Source: Callorhinus ursinus (taxonomy: Eukaryota; Chordata; Mammalia; Carnivora; Otariidae). Taken from it: 64,000 bases of DNA. The position numbers and the translations under genes are program-made. The stretch covers positions 6,206,587 to 6,270,586 of the forward strand of contig NW_020312859.1 in assembly GCF_003265705.1 (NCBI RefSeq), given 5' to 3'. Positions within the stretch are counted from its first letter, which is position 1, and each line of letters opens with the position of its first letter. Shown one piece after another: positions 1 through 11,744 of the stretch. The notes below the pieces were generated by a model. It saw nothing but the letters and a program-made list of their open reading frames with translations. It was not told the DNA's origin and did no database searches.

Positions 1-167
1 ATATCAGCCTTCTGAACTTTAGACATTCTCATTTTAGACATGTGTATTATGAATTTTTTTTCCCAATATGTACCTTGTTTTTGTTCATGTATCTTAATGG
101 TGACTTTCAAAAAGACATTTTTAATTCTGATGAAGTTCAATTGATCATTTAAAACAATGGGTCATGG

Positions 168-168
<1 letters not shown>

Positions 169-198
<30 letters not shown>
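169..198. repeat. (TG)15 microsatellite
   Basis: Fifteen uninterrupted TG units inside the old LINE-1. Uninterrupted dinucleotides of this length are usually polymorphic. Confidence 0.97.
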
Positions 199-201
<3 letters not shown>

Positions 202-969
202 GTCCTTATGTGAGAAATACAGCCTATCCTAATGTTCCAAAGACTTCCTTCTGTTTCTTATAAAACTTTGACAGTTTTAGCTTTTCCAGTTAGGTCTGTG
301 ATCAGTTTTTAAATTAACTTTATACATTGTGTGGGGCAAAGGCCAAGAATCTTGTTCTTTCTTTTTATTTATTTATTTCTTTATTTATTTATGTATTCTC
401 GCATACACACCTCCAGTTATTCCAGCACATTTTGTGGAAAAGACTTTCCTTTTCTCATTGAATTGCTTGAGCGTATTTGTCAAAAATCAACTGACTGTGT
501 ATTTATGTGGGTTTCTGTCTAGACTCTCCATTGTGTTTCTTTGATGTATATGTCTGTCTATCCCTATTCTGAGACCACACTAGATCACATTAGCTGTATG
601 GTGAGTTTTGCAATCAGGTCAGATAAGTCCTTCCAAATGTTCTTCTGCAAAATTGTTTTGGCTTTTCTCACTTTCACATAAATTTTAGAATTCGCTTTCA
701 ATTTCTTAAAAAAAAAAACCCACAAAACAACTACTGGAATTTTGCTTAGGATGGCATTGAAATTAGAGATCCGCCAAGGGGAAATCTACATTTTAACACT
801 CCCGAGTCTTCTAATCAGTGGACATGGTGTATCTTGCCACTGATTTAGGTCTTTCTAATTTTCTTGCAGCAAAGTGTTGCAATGTTGACCGCATAGTTCA
901 ATGTTGAATTTATCCCTCAATATTTCATGGCTTTAGAATTCATCCCTGAGTATTGTGTGATGACACTTT

Positions 970-1166
970 TTTAAAAAAAAATTTTATTTATTTATTTGAC
1001 AGAGAGAGACACAGCGAGAGAGGGAACACAAGCAGGGGGAGTGGGAGAGGGAGAAGCAGGCTCTCTGCCGAGCAGGGAGCCTGATGCGGGGCTCGATCCC
1101 AGGACCCTGGGATCATGAACTGAGCTGAAGGCAAACGCTTTAACGACTGAGCCACCCAGGCACCCC
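970..1166 (-). mobile_element. CAN SINE (tRNA-Lys derived), minus strand
   Basis: The tail lies at the left as T-rich then TTTTATTTATTTATTT, followed by the GA-rich linker, the internal 'gggatcatga' B-box region and the head 'gccacccaggcacccc' at the right. A 14 bp target-site duplication (tgtgatgacacttt) lies at 956-969 and 1167-1180 with no mismatch, so both ends are fixed. Exact duplication suggests a fairly young insertion into the old LINE-1. Confidence 0.97.
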
Positions 1167-1204
1167 TGTGATGACACTTTAAACTTCAACTCCCAGTTGT
1201 TTGT

Positions 1205-1690
1205 TGCTAACGTGAGCTGCCATTGGTTTCTGCATTTTGCTGTGCACGCCTGGATCTTGCTAAACTCGGTTCCACCAGCATTTTTGTAGATTCTGTAGTC
1301 GCTTCTTCATTTCTTCTTCTGTGATGCGAGCACACATATTGGAGGGCTGTTGTGGAGACTAAAGAAGATAATACCTCTGGAGGACTTGTCCTGGTTGCTG
1401 GCCCATATTCCATAGTAGTAACAAAACTGACAGGGCCATCTTCAATGAGGCGAAGCCGAACTGTGGTGCCTTAAGTAGGGATAGGGCTTACCTACCCTTG
1501 GGAGTTGGTAGTGACAGGAAAGGTGTGGAATGGCATAAGGGTGGGGGCTTCTGGGATGCTGGGCATGTTCTGTTTCTTGATTTGGGTGCTGGTTACACGG
1601 GTGTGTTCAACTTGTGAAAAACCAGTGAGCTAAGCACTTACGATATGCACATTTTTCTTCATGACACTTCAATCGAATGACTGCCTTTTG
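1205..1690. other. No recognised feature
   Basis: Mixed-composition sequence between the LINE-1 and a MIR. I see no long frame, strong repeat signature or regulatory motif here. Confidence 0.5.
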
Positions 1691-1885
1691 AGCTCACATC
1701 ATGAACTTGGCCCTTGATATGGCTTATCTCATTTAATCCTGTGAGCTGGTTGCTCTCATCCCCATTTTAGAGAAGACCAGACCGAGGTTCCAAGAGACAG
1801 AACCCCTTGTCCAAGCTCACAGAGTGAGTGCATCGTGAAGGTCAGTGTGGGGCTGGGTCTTGTGCCCTTAACCACTGTGCCAAAT
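1690..1885 (-). repeat. MIR fragment
   Basis: The order of modules is the reverse complement of the MIR consensus: 'cttatctcatttaatcct', then 'ccccattttagag', then a degraded 'caagctcacagagtgag' block. This is the tRNA-derived ancient mammalian SINE. No target-site duplication is visible, as expected at this age. Confidence 0.8.
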
Positions 1886-2459
1886 GGCCTTGCGTAAGAG
1901 TTTGGCTGGAAAGGAAGATCCATAATTTGGGGATGATGGGTGGGCTGGTGGGTTTGCCTCACCCGGATAGCAACGGGCAGCTCTGGGCAGGCAGAGGCCG
2001 TAGCAGAGGGGCCCGAGGGTCCTGGGAAAGCCCAGGGGGCCAGCTGGCTTTCCTCACTGCCGTCACTGCTCGCTGCAGACCTGGCGTCTCAGATCCCCTC
2101 CCTGCTCCGGACACACACGAGCACTGTGTAATTGCCTGATCTGGACTAGCGAACAGGGCGGAGGTGCGGGGACGTTTATTTTTCATGAAAAGGTCAGAGT
2201 GAGATGATGGGAGGTGGCGCTCAGTGAGGGGGAGCTGCCTCAGAAAATGTGCTGACTGGTCCAAGCTTATCAGACCGGAACGCATGTTTCTGGTGCCTTC
2301 TGCCGCCCATGTGGGCCTCACTCTTTTCAGCCCGAATCATAACAATTGCCAAACTTGCCAGGCCTCCGGGGATCATGGCAGGAGCTGATGGGGGAGGGGG
2401 GAGAGAGAAGCAGGAGGTCCGGGTTTTCTTTTCTGTCACGGAAGAACTAGATTTTGGCA

Positions 2460-2630
2460 AATTTCTTACATCCTCCTGGGCCTTGGTTTCCTCATCTGAA
2501 AAATGGGGACAGAGCGCCTATCCTGTAGGGTTGTTCTGAGGGGCCGACTTCGTGTAGCTAGAGGCACACTAGCAGAAGCCCAGAGCACGGTCAGTGCTCG
2601 GTGAGCGTCCAAATGCTTGTAAACTATAAA
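2460..2630 (+). repeat. MIR fragment
   Basis: Contains 'ggtttcctcatctgaaaaat' followed by 'gtagggttgttctgagg' and the 'cagtgctcggtgagcg' block in MIR order. Confidence 0.8.
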
Positions 2631-3251
2631 ATATGGTGAAGCAGCTTTGGCTTCTCCCAACCCTGGGTCTCCATGTTGCACGTCCCTAAGGAGATAGCTC
2701 TTGGCTGCCAGGAGAAACAAGAAGAGTCCCTTCCAGGAGGCTCTTTTGAGCATTTGCACAGACCCATACCACGTCTGCGTGGCCTACGGATGTGACCGAG
2801 AGGCAGCTGGTTGTCTCTTCTTTGGGCCACGTAGTGACAAACAGGACTGAACTGGGCAGGAATTTGGGTCTCAAACCCAGCATCTGGTGCTGTCCAAGAT
2901 GGCGGCCCTCTCGCCAGCTACCGCTGTGGCTGGGAGTAGGGAGGGTAAAGGAGAGGGCCAAGAAGGACTCCAGTCATGGCTGGGACGTTCCTCTCACTCT
3001 TCCTTGCATAACGAAGTCTGGGAGAGCTCTGAGCTGCTGGGCTTGGGGCGTCAAAGGCCACCTTGGCCCAGCAGGCTTGGTGAAACTGACTGTCTAAACC
3101 CATGACTAAAATAGGAATGGGGTGTCAGGCAGAGGCCAAGGCTAGGCTCTGCCCCTTACTGTCTGCTCTCTTCCTTGGCAACGTGTGTAGACAGGCTGAA
3201 GCAGGCAGGCTCCATACTGGAGGGACTCAAGTCTAGGTACAAAATATTTAA

Positions 3252-3456
3252 TTTTTTTAAAAAAGATTTTATTTATTTACTTGAGAGAGAGAGAGCAAGT
3301 GAGAGAGAGAGAGAGAGAGGTGGAGAGGCAGATGGAGAGGCAGAAGCAGATTCCCCGCGGAGGAGGGAACCTGATGCTGCTCACTCCCGGAACTCTGGGA
3401 TCATAACTGGAGCTGAAGGCAGATGCTTAACTGACTGAGCCACCCGGGCTCCCCCC
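3252..3456 (-). mobile_element. CAN SINE, minus strand
   Basis: T-rich tail, long GA-rich linker (pure GA over about 3305-3320), 'gggatcataactgga' B-box region and 'gccacccgggctcccc' head. A 10 bp target-site duplication (aaatatttaa) lies at 3242-3251 and 3457-3466. Confidence 0.93.
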
Positions 3457-3469
3457 AAATATTTAAATT

Positions 3470-4200
3470 AATAAGAATAAATAAGTGTTGTTTTAATGGC
3501 TACCAAAGCGAATGGAATTCCAGGAAGCATGTGCAATGGTACTGGGACATAGCAATATCTGGTGTATTTAGGGAACTGGAAGATACCCAAAGTGGCAGAA
3601 CTCTGGGGAACCTGGGAGAAGCGATGGCTAGAAAGGCTGAAGGTCAGACTGAGGCCAGGGTTTTGACTACTCGGCCACAGTAGGAGAGAGTCCTGAGAGT
3701 TTACAAGCAGTGACATCATCAAAAGGATGCTTCAGGTTTTTCCTCTCTTCCCCTGTGGTCCTCTGCCTTGTTTCTCAAATTCCACAAATCAGTGAGATCA
3801 TATGATAATTGTCTTTCTCTGATTGACTTATTTCACTTAGCATAATGAAACAAGACAAAACCAGAGAGGGAGACAGACCATAAGAGACTCTTAATCTCAG
3901 GAAACAAACTAAGGGTTGCTGGAGTGGTGGGGGTGGGAGGGATGGGGTGGCTGGGTGATGGACATTGGGGAGGGTATGTACTATGGTGAGCGCTGTGAAT
4001 TGTGTAAGACTGATGAATCACAGACTTATCCCCTTGAAAAAATACATTATATGTTAATAAAAATAAATAAATTAAAAAAAAAGGATGCTTCAGAAAGATC
4101 CTTCTGGCAGTTGTGCAGGGGAGGGCCTGAAGTAGGGTAAGACCAGATGCAGAGGTGTCAGAGAGGAAGCTATGAAAATGCCTACCCAGGAACAGCAATT
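3470..4200 (-). repeat. L2 (LINE-2) fragment, split by a LINE-1
   Basis: The pre-insertion sequence matches the reverse complement of the L2 3' half: fragments of the 'attccaggaagcatgtgcaa' block at about 3518, a 'gtgacatcatc' block at 3710, and 'aaagatccttctggcagttg' directly after the LINE-1. The last is a decayed form of the widespread L2 'gatcactctggctgctgtg' module. The two parts are colinear once 3736-4078 and one duplicated target site are removed. Confidence 0.65.
3736..4078 (+). mobile_element. 5'-inverted, truncated LINE-1
   Basis: The left part (3736 to about 3845) is the end of ORF2 in reverse orientation, including 'gattgacttatttcactta'. The right part (about 3846-4078) is the adjoining ORF2/3' UTR sequence in forward orientation and ends in an A-rich tail. 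A 15 bp target-site duplication (aaaaggatgcttcag) at 3721-3735 and 4079-4093 shows that the whole inverted structure arrived in one insertion. This is the known twin-priming outcome of LINE-1 retrotransposition. The element cannot be active. Confidence 0.93.
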
Positions 4201-4609
4201 TTCAGGGAAGAGCGTCCCTACATAAGCTAGTTTCAAGGAAGTTCACTTTTGTAAAACAGGTTTGGATTCCCTCCTTGAAAACCCCTCTCATGACCATTAA
4301 GTGACACCAAAGACCCTGCCCAAGACAAATGCAGATCCTCCCGGCCTTATGGCGGGGGGAGGGATAGGTAGCAACCATAGTCTATGAAGCCACATGGAGG
4401 GTGATAACTTGCATCTTTTCTCCACCCTCCCAAGGTGGAGAAATCCTGTCTTACCCAGGATTGTGTCTCATCCCAGCAGCTTCTGAATGAGCTGGAGGAA
4501 CTGCAGACTCACTGGTTTCTGAACTAAGCCAGTGGCACCTGGTTGCATTGGCAGAGAAACTTTGGAATGGTCTGCCCATTAAGACATTTTAATCAATCTC
4601 AGAAAACTT

Positions 4610-4725
4610 AGTCTCACACTGATTGTGGTCAACTAGTTCTACTACTGACTTTGGGCAAAATCCTTCCAAGATGTTGGCCTCAGTTTCTCCATCTGAAAAT
4701 GGGGAAAACAAAAGCAAATCTAAAA
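4610..4725 (+). repeat. MIR fragment
   Basis: Decayed 'ctactgactttgggcaaaat' followed by 'cctcagtttctccatctgaa' in MIR order. Confidence 0.75.
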
Positions 4726-5149
4726 ACCTTCTGCTGTTATTTGTCCAGGAGGTCTAAGCTCAAGTTACCCTGAAGGGCTGGTAACTTACTGATAGACCCT
4801 CATGACCAGCCCAGCGGCATCTCTTGCCATGTTGTTGAGGTCAACCTTCGGCAAACCCGAAGTGTTCCTATGTGTTGACTCAAGAAGGCACACAGGTTAG
4901 ACTCTAGAGAAATTTTGTGCCAAAATTCTGTAAATGTGATGAGGATGCCTGTTTGTTTTCACTCATGATTGGAAAAGAAAAAATAAACAGGGGTATATGT
5001 GGATAGTCGATTATGACAACTTGACCACGGAACTCAGTGTGGCTTCCAATACATGGATGATGGGCTTTTATCCCTGAGTGTCCTTCATTTTAACGCTCCA
5101 TGATAATTCCTTCAGTGTCAGTGTTTCCCAGATTCTAAGTTTCAATCTT

Positions 5150-5890
5150 ATTCTAGAAGCCTCTCGATGAGCTCCAACTCAACCGAGACCCTCTCCAGGC
5201 CAGACTTCGCTCCTGACTGTTGAATGTGTTTCCGGGCTTCGGGAAACCTCCTCTTCTATATACTACAGCTCCTTTAACTCGACAAGTCCCAGCCTGAATT
5301 GATCCTCTTTCCTTCCTGACTTGCTCCTCATCCTTGATTCCCTGTTTCAGGAATGACACCATTCCCCACCCAGTCACCATGGCTGGAAGCTGGGAGTCAT
5401 TCTGGGCTCCTTGCCAACACTCACTCCTACATCCATCCATTGTCACATCCCGCATGCTTGGCCCTTGTTTGGCTAGAGTCTACCCTGTTCTCTCCTACCG
5501 ATGACTCTTTACCCAAGTTCAGTGCTGACTTACTTCATCTTGTACTGGAGGCTCCTCCTATTTGTTTTCTCACCCACCAATCTCCTCTTCTTCCAGGTTG
5601 ACTTTCCCTTTGCTGCTATACTAATTTCCCCAAAACCGTGATCTGGCCATGTCTCTCCTGCTTGAGATACCATGTAAGGTCTTCATGGCTTATAGAAGAG
5701 TTGAAATTTCCTAGCTGAACATGTGAAGTCAGCCACAAGAGACCATCTGATGTTTCTTGGATGCACCTTCTCTTTTTGAAGCTCTATGTCTTTCCACATG
5801 CTGATCCTACTGCTTGGTTTGCCCATCCTCCCAGTTCTTTTGTACTTGACCCTGCTGACATTTGATCCCTGTTGACCTCTCAAGCCTCAT
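5150..5890 (+). repeat. L2 fragment
   Basis: Plus-strand L2 modules appear in order: 'ggaatgacaccattccccac', 'gctgggagtcattctgggct', then 'tgatctggccatgtctctcc', 'taaggtcttcatggctta', and a final 'tttgcccatcctcccagttc' block. These match the L2 ORF2 end and 3' UTR region. Confidence 0.8.
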
Positions 5891-8110
5891 ACCTTATTAT
5901 TCTCCTCCTACCTGTGTGCAGTCCTCGCTGCTGGCCATGTCTACCTACTTGGAGAGCTTCTGAGATGGCCAGTGAGTCCTTCTCACCAATGGCCTGTCTT
6001 GCATATGATGGATATATGATGTGTTCTTCTGGGTTGGCTGTAAGTCATATGGGCAAGGGACAAACATTTCTTGTGTGAGTAGAACCACTCTTCTTGCTTT
6101 TCCCTGGGCCCCTCCATCTGTGCTCACCACCGGTACCTGTGAGTAGAAAGCAGTTATGCGATCAACACTGAAAGAGGTCATGTTCTAGAAATACAGTGAT
6201 GATGGCTGAAGGACTTCCAAATGTGATTGGAAGGTACCTTTTCCCATGTGTAGTTTGCAAAATTCCATGTGATAAATTTGACATAGCTGGAATGAATCAT
6301 CATTCACATTTCCCTGCACATTCTGGGTAAGATTTGCATTTGTGGTCTTCATCAATGAAACTTAGTAATAACCTTTGAGTCATTGGAAGCTGGTATTCAT
6401 AGGTGGCATGATTGATGAGGCGGCATTGTGAGTAATGATGCAACTGACATTAAAGATGCTGCTAGGGAACTACATAGGCACAGACACCTGTATTGTCTCC
6501 AAATAAGCAGGTTCTGAAATGCCATGTCATAGGGAGGAAACACAGCATTAACATTTTTTTTTCTCATTGTAGGAGATATAAAACCAGCCAGAAATGGTGC
6601 ATTTGATAGCAAAGAACACAAATATATGGTTCCTGGTCATGAACAGGAAGAGATGATGCCCGGACCCTAAGAAAAACCTTCATGTTCATGTGCTCTATTG
6701 GACAATGGACAAGTATATAATTACATCTTCTTTACCCATTATTCTAAGTCTTCAGTGATAAATTGCTATGCCTCATAAGGGTCTATGAATTTTATAACAT
6801 ATTTTTTAAATTAAACTGATTATTTCTCAGGGCCCCACAACAATCCGCTCAGGGCCCCGTACACTCTAGGGATGGCTCTGCTCTGGAGAAGGACTTTATA
6901 AATATCTTGAAATGCCTCTAATTCCCCAAAGGGAACATTATGCATGCTGCATAGCTGATATTTTATGTGGTATCATCTCAAAGGACCCTTTAAATTTGGT
7001 AGATATCTGTCCATCTGTTTTTAAGTGATGTGATAACAGGAGTTCAGGCAAAACAGACAAAACTCTATGTGTACTGAAGGGACAGTACCTGAGATAAATT
7101 CAATAAAAGTAAGCTCACGAGGGGCTGTTACAGTGATACCCACACTGTGTAGCTCTATGAGATTGAGTAGCTATTATTGTCCTAATTGAGAGATAAAGCT
7201 CACACTGCTAATGAGAGATGCAGGTCAAGTTCCAGTCCCTGTGAATCTGAGAAAGGGCGCACAGCCAAGCCCCTGGGGAAAATACCCATGTTTGTAAAAA
7301 CCGTGTCTGAAAGGCTTATCTTGAGGGCAGCTAAGGCCTTTGAAAAGCCACTGAGAATAAAAAATGAGGGTTTTTCTTGTTTGGAGACAGTTGGCAGAGA
7401 AGGAAGGAGAGTCCATAGCATGGTGTGATGGTACAACATTGACAGTTATCGGAGAAAATTAAGAGAGCTGCTCAATTCATCAAGGCAAAAGCCTTTAATC
7501 TGGAAAGATTGAAGCTGAAGATCAGGGAAAGGCAGAAGGCACACCTCACTGCTCTTAATTAATTCAAGTCTCCATCCCACATGAATTATAGCTCAGGGTC
7601 CTGAAAGGACTTGCAGAAGTCTTTGTGGGATCCCTGTCAGTCTTATTTGGAGAACTGTGGAGGGAGAGACGCCAGAAGACCAGGGATGGGCACGTCCTGT
7701 CTTGATTTTCAAAACCTGGGTTCTAGAAATTATAGGCTTAAATCCACTTTCTGGCGATGAACTAGAAGTGATTATTCAAATGGTGTAGGGGTTAAGTGCA
7801 CTTAGAAGAGGAAGTAGGAATCAGTTTGGAGCCATCATAGGTTCACTAAGAACTAGTAATTTTAAAATATCATTCACTTTTTTTTGAATGCTTCCTAGAT
7901 TAGTACTGTGGATATTTGATTATTTTTCATCCCCCCACCATTTGGACTGATCTGGGGGAACTCTCACCTTTATGGAGCTTGGGGAGATGTGGAAACTGTC
8001 TTCCATGGTAAAACTGAAGATGCCGTGTGCTCAATTTCCCAGGCTCCCTTGCAGTGAGGTCATTGCCAGAGTAATTCTTCTAGGCTAGTCTCCAAGGAGA
8101 TCTCTAGGGA
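5890..8110. other. No recognised feature
   Basis: AT-leaning sequence without a repeat I can name and with no frame above about 80 codons. A short GGGCCCC-containing direct repeat occurs near 6828-6860. I see no promoter or exon signature. Confidence 0.5.
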
Positions 8111-8111
8111 C

Positions 8112-8640
8112 AAGCTATGGCAAGCCAAATAATGGTCCTCCAAAGATGTCCATATCTTAATCCCTGGAAACTGCAGATATGTTAGATTACATGGCAAAGG
8201 GGAATTAAGGTTGCAGATGGAATTAAGGCTGCTGATCAACTGTCCTTAAAATAAGGAGCTCAACCTGGATTACCTGGGTGGGGCCAATGTAATCACATGG
8301 GTCCTTAAAAGTGGAAGAAGGAATCGGAAGAGTCAGAGAAGGAACTATGATGATGGAAGCAGGGCCAGAGAGATGCTACACTGCTGGGTTTGAGGATGGA
8401 GGAAGGGGGCCATGAGCCAAGGAAAGTGGATGGCCTTCAGCAGCTGGAAAAGGCAAAGAAACAGATTCTCCTTTAGAGCCTCCAGAAGGAAAGTAGCCCT
8501 GTCCATCCCTTGATTTTAGCCTGGTGAGACCTGTTTTGAATGTCTGTTTTGAATGTCCTACAGAATCGTTAAGATAATAAATTTGCGTTGCTTAAGCCAC
8601 TGAATTTGTTATAACAGCAATAGGAAACTAGTATACACTC
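8112..8640 (+). mobile_element. MLT1-type LTR (ERVL-MaLR), solitary
   Basis: The order is that of an MLT1 LTR: 'aataatggtcctccaaagat', 'gtccatatcttaatccctgg', a 'ggaattaaggttgcagatgg' block, 'gggtccttaaaagtggaaga', 'ccttgattttagcctggtga', an AATAAA-like signal (ataataaatttgcgttg) and the end 'ggaaactagtata'. No internal retroviral sequence follows, so it is a solitary LTR. A 14 bp unit is tandemly doubled near 8531-8558, where typical copies have one. Confidence 0.88.
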
Positions 8641-8914
8641 AATGTGTCTCTGCAATTGGCCTTTTCTAGTGGAGCATTTTACTGATGACATGGATCAATA
8701 GTTTTCAAACTAGACTGGGCAGAGTTCCAATGGGGTGTCTTAGAGGCTACCAAGAAAGGAAGTTGGGAAGGGAAAGGCAGAGGCAATGGGACCCTGGGAC
8801 ACCCCATCCATGCTGCCACTGGAACAATACTGTTTTTATCTATATTAAATATTGGAACTCTATGAAAAAGGTTTGAAAGTCATCACTGACATCATAGATA
8901 AATGTATTAAGTAT

Positions 8915-9150
8915 AATAATAACAGATAACATTTACTGAATGTTTACATAGACGGGACACCCTGCTTAGTAGTGTATACAACTTAGTGAATCCTCATAGT
9001 AGTTGTAAGAGGTAAATATCACCTTTGTGGATGGGGAAAATGAGGCTCAGGGAAATTAAGTCACTCAACCAAAATCCCACAGTGTGTAAGTGGCAGAAAT
9101 GGCATTTTAACTTGGGAAATCTGACTCTAGAGCTGCACTCTTAGGCAAGT
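8915..9150 (-). repeat. MIR, nearly full length
   Basis: Reads 'cagataacatttactgaatg', then 'gtgaatcctcatagtagt', 'gatggggaaaatgaggctca' and 'agtgtgtaagtggcagaaat'. This is the MIR consensus in reverse with most modules kept. Confidence 0.88.
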
Positions 9151-9659
9151 CCATCAGGCATTTAATTGGAAAGATCTAGTTGGAGTATCATATTGATGGT
9201 ACAATTCCGAATTCAAACATATTTATACGACAGAAGACATTTGTTTGGGAAAGAGGCGAAATCCTGCATTTGAGTTCAAAAGCACAATTACATCAAAGTG
9301 TGGGCAGTTCAAGGGAATTAATCAGGTTATCTGTAGGTTTGTTGCAGAGAGGTGTTTGCAGTGGGTGGAAGGTCACCACCTTCTGGGTATATTACAAGTA
9401 TAATATTCCAGGACCCTATGATGAAGAAAGTCCTTTACATGACAGAACGGGCTGCCTCATGATGTTGTGAGCACCCTGTTATTGGTAGCAGTCAAAAAAA
9501 AAAAAAAAGATTGAGTTTGTGGTGGTTGGGAGTTGATTTAAGGTCCCTTTAAAATTCTAAGATCTAAAGGTTGTTGTGCATAGGGTCAATTGATGGGAAG
9601 TCTTAGTGCTTGGCATAAGCAACCCCATTTTCTCTAGACTAATGAGACAGAGGGAATTC

Positions 9660-9840
9660 TAAATGGATAGATCCAGCTTCAGTGTCGGGCACCCAACCTC
9701 TGGGGCTTGTATTTTATCCAAGAGGAAAGGGGAATCCACAGCAAGTGTTTAAGCAGCAACCTGATAGGGACAGATCTGCATTTCTGAGGGGCGCATTGAT
9801 CAGAGCGGGAGAAGTTGAGTTGGGGGAGCAGCTGTTGAAA
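9660..9840 (-). repeat. L2 fragment
   Basis: 'gggcttgtattttatccaag' and a following 'gacagatctgcatttctgag' block match the L2 minus-strand region just before its 'actctggctgctgtg' module. Confidence 0.55.
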
Positions 9841-10554
9841 AAGCGTGAAAGAGAAACATTTTGGGACCAGGGCAGACAGAGCCAGAAGACCTAGGCTGAG
9901 AAGGGAAAAGAGCGAGAGGGTGGAGTACCGGACAACACCCAGGTGAGGGCTGGGCTGGGTGGAGCTGTCCAGAATGCGAGGTGCTGGGTGCCTGCGAAGT
10001 GCAGGAACTCCAGGGCACAGAGAAGGTCCACATGGAAGGTTGTCTGGGGAGGAGCCCTGTGCTAAGTGGGTCACAGATTTGGTCGACTCTACAGATGTAT
10101 TAGTCAGAAGTGGGTCAGGAGCTGGAGGTCCAGTGTCAAGACAGGTGGAGCCCTGTAATCCTTATTCTGCCTGTGATTTGCGGACCTGCTGAAGACAGAC
10201 AAGAGCCTGGCAATCAGCCTAGCAATGGGCCTGGCTTCTGAGTGGGATGTGGGCTTCTGGGTGGGTTGGAGGTGGCAGAGAGAGCCTGCCTGTGAATCCC
10301 ACTGACCAGTAGTTCTGGCACCCCTACCCCTCCCCTACCCTACCACCCCCCTCCTCAGTGAATCTGCATTTACCAGACATGAAGGAAAAGCACATTCACC
10401 AGCTGCCACCTCCCTCTGGCCTTCAGACTAAACCAGTTCACTCTCTCCAGGAATTCAACCACCTCCGCCTGTCACTCCAGAACACTCATGTTTCCCACGG
10501 CTAGAGTTTTTACTCTATTAGTCTTTTACTTCTACCTCCTTTCCCCAACAGGAA

Positions 10555-10685
10555 ATCATCGGAGCCTCAGTTTTTTTATCCATAAAATGGAGATAATAGT
10601 AATCCTTATTGTAAAGACAGGTATTGCCTAAAAAACTCGTACATATAGTGAGTGCTCAGTAAAAACTAGTTATTGTCAGGGAGGT
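10555..10685 (+). repeat. MIR fragment
   Basis: 'gagcctcagtttttttatcc', 'aaaatggagataatagtaat' and 'agtgagtgctcagtaaaaac' lie in MIR order. Confidence 0.85.
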
Positions 10686-11024
10686 GCACTAAACCAAATA
10701 ATGAGGAGTCAGGTTATTCTGATGGGAAAGATGGTGTGATAAGGCTTGGCCAGGCCTTGTTGGGAGGAAGATAAGGAGAAGAGAGGCATGAGCGTGGAAG
10801 TGAGATCAGAAACACTGGGAACAGCTTCAAGAGGGGGCAGGATGATAGTTTAGGGTGTGACAAGGCCAGAGGGTAGGGAGTGGCCTAGGACTATGTGTCC
10901 AGATGCACCTGCTCATGTCTCTTCCAGCTGCTGAGTCTGATGACCAGGTAACCTGAGTGCGAGGTTCAGGATGAGTCAGCATAGATGTGTATGTCTAGGT
11001 GGCCGTTTATAATCACCTGTAGAG

Positions 11025-11345
11025 TCTAGGAAACTTAGTTCTATTTCCCGCTTTTGCTGTTTTCCCACAATGTGACTATATAACCCACTTCCCTCTCTCC
11101 ATGTAGATATCTTCAGCTGTAAAATTAAGGAGCTGGGTCAGGTCGTCTCAATGACCCCTCCCAGCTCTGACACTCTAGGACACTGAGCCAATTGTCCGCC
11201 CGAGCATTCTCCCTGGACAAAAGTAAGTCAAATTGGATGATCTATCTTTACTGAGGGCCTATAATGTGCCAGGTCATGGGCTAGGTGTCATTATATGCAT
11301 AGAAGCATTTTATTACAATTATGGGAGTTATTAACATCAAGACGT
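11025..11345. repeat. Two adjacent MIR fragments in opposite orientation
   Basis: 11025-11190 is plus-strand MIR-like, with 'cttcagctgtaaaattaag' and an upstream decayed loss of the tRNA part. 11225-11345 is minus-strand, with 'gcctataatgtgccaggtca' followed by a decayed 'cattttattacaattatggg'. Confidence 0.6.
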
Positions 11346-11744
11346 TCTGAGCCCCACCTCGACAGCACATCATCACCTCTATTTCTTTCCATGTCTTACT
11401 ACATTGGTGAAATGGTGCCATCTTCCTAGTGTTCTTGAGCAATCTCAACAGAGATTTCCACTTTCTTTTTAGCCTCAGATTGCCTCAGAAACTCCCCTCT
11501 GGATTCTACCCTTCTGCAATCCTCTTCCGTTTGTGATATTCCCCGGGGGGACAGGTCTTAATCTGTTCTATATGTCATTTCAGACACATTTCCAGCCTTT
11601 ATCAGGTTGTTGACAGTACCCATGATTCCATCTTGAATCCGGGGCCTGCTAGTATACAGGGAACTGGGATCAGGAGTAACTCTCGGGGGGTGGTGCTGGC
11701 AAGATCTGCACAGGGGCTAGAGACCATCCAAGCAGACTGAATTC

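Larger units (their letters stand above)
1..1200 (-). mobile_element. Old LINE-1 ORF2 fragment, truncated by the window edge
   Basis: The plus strand reads as the reverse complement of the LINE-1 reverse-transcriptase 3' half. Recognisable blocks are the region resembling the 'agactctccattgtgtttc' module near 520-540, the 'attgttttggcttttct' block near 650 and the 'ggcattgaaattagagat' block near 750. Divergence is high and frames are broken, so it is an old dead copy. It holds a TG repeat (169-198) and a SINE (970-1166), and L1-like sequence resumes briefly after the SINE. The left end lies outside the window. Confidence 0.75.
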
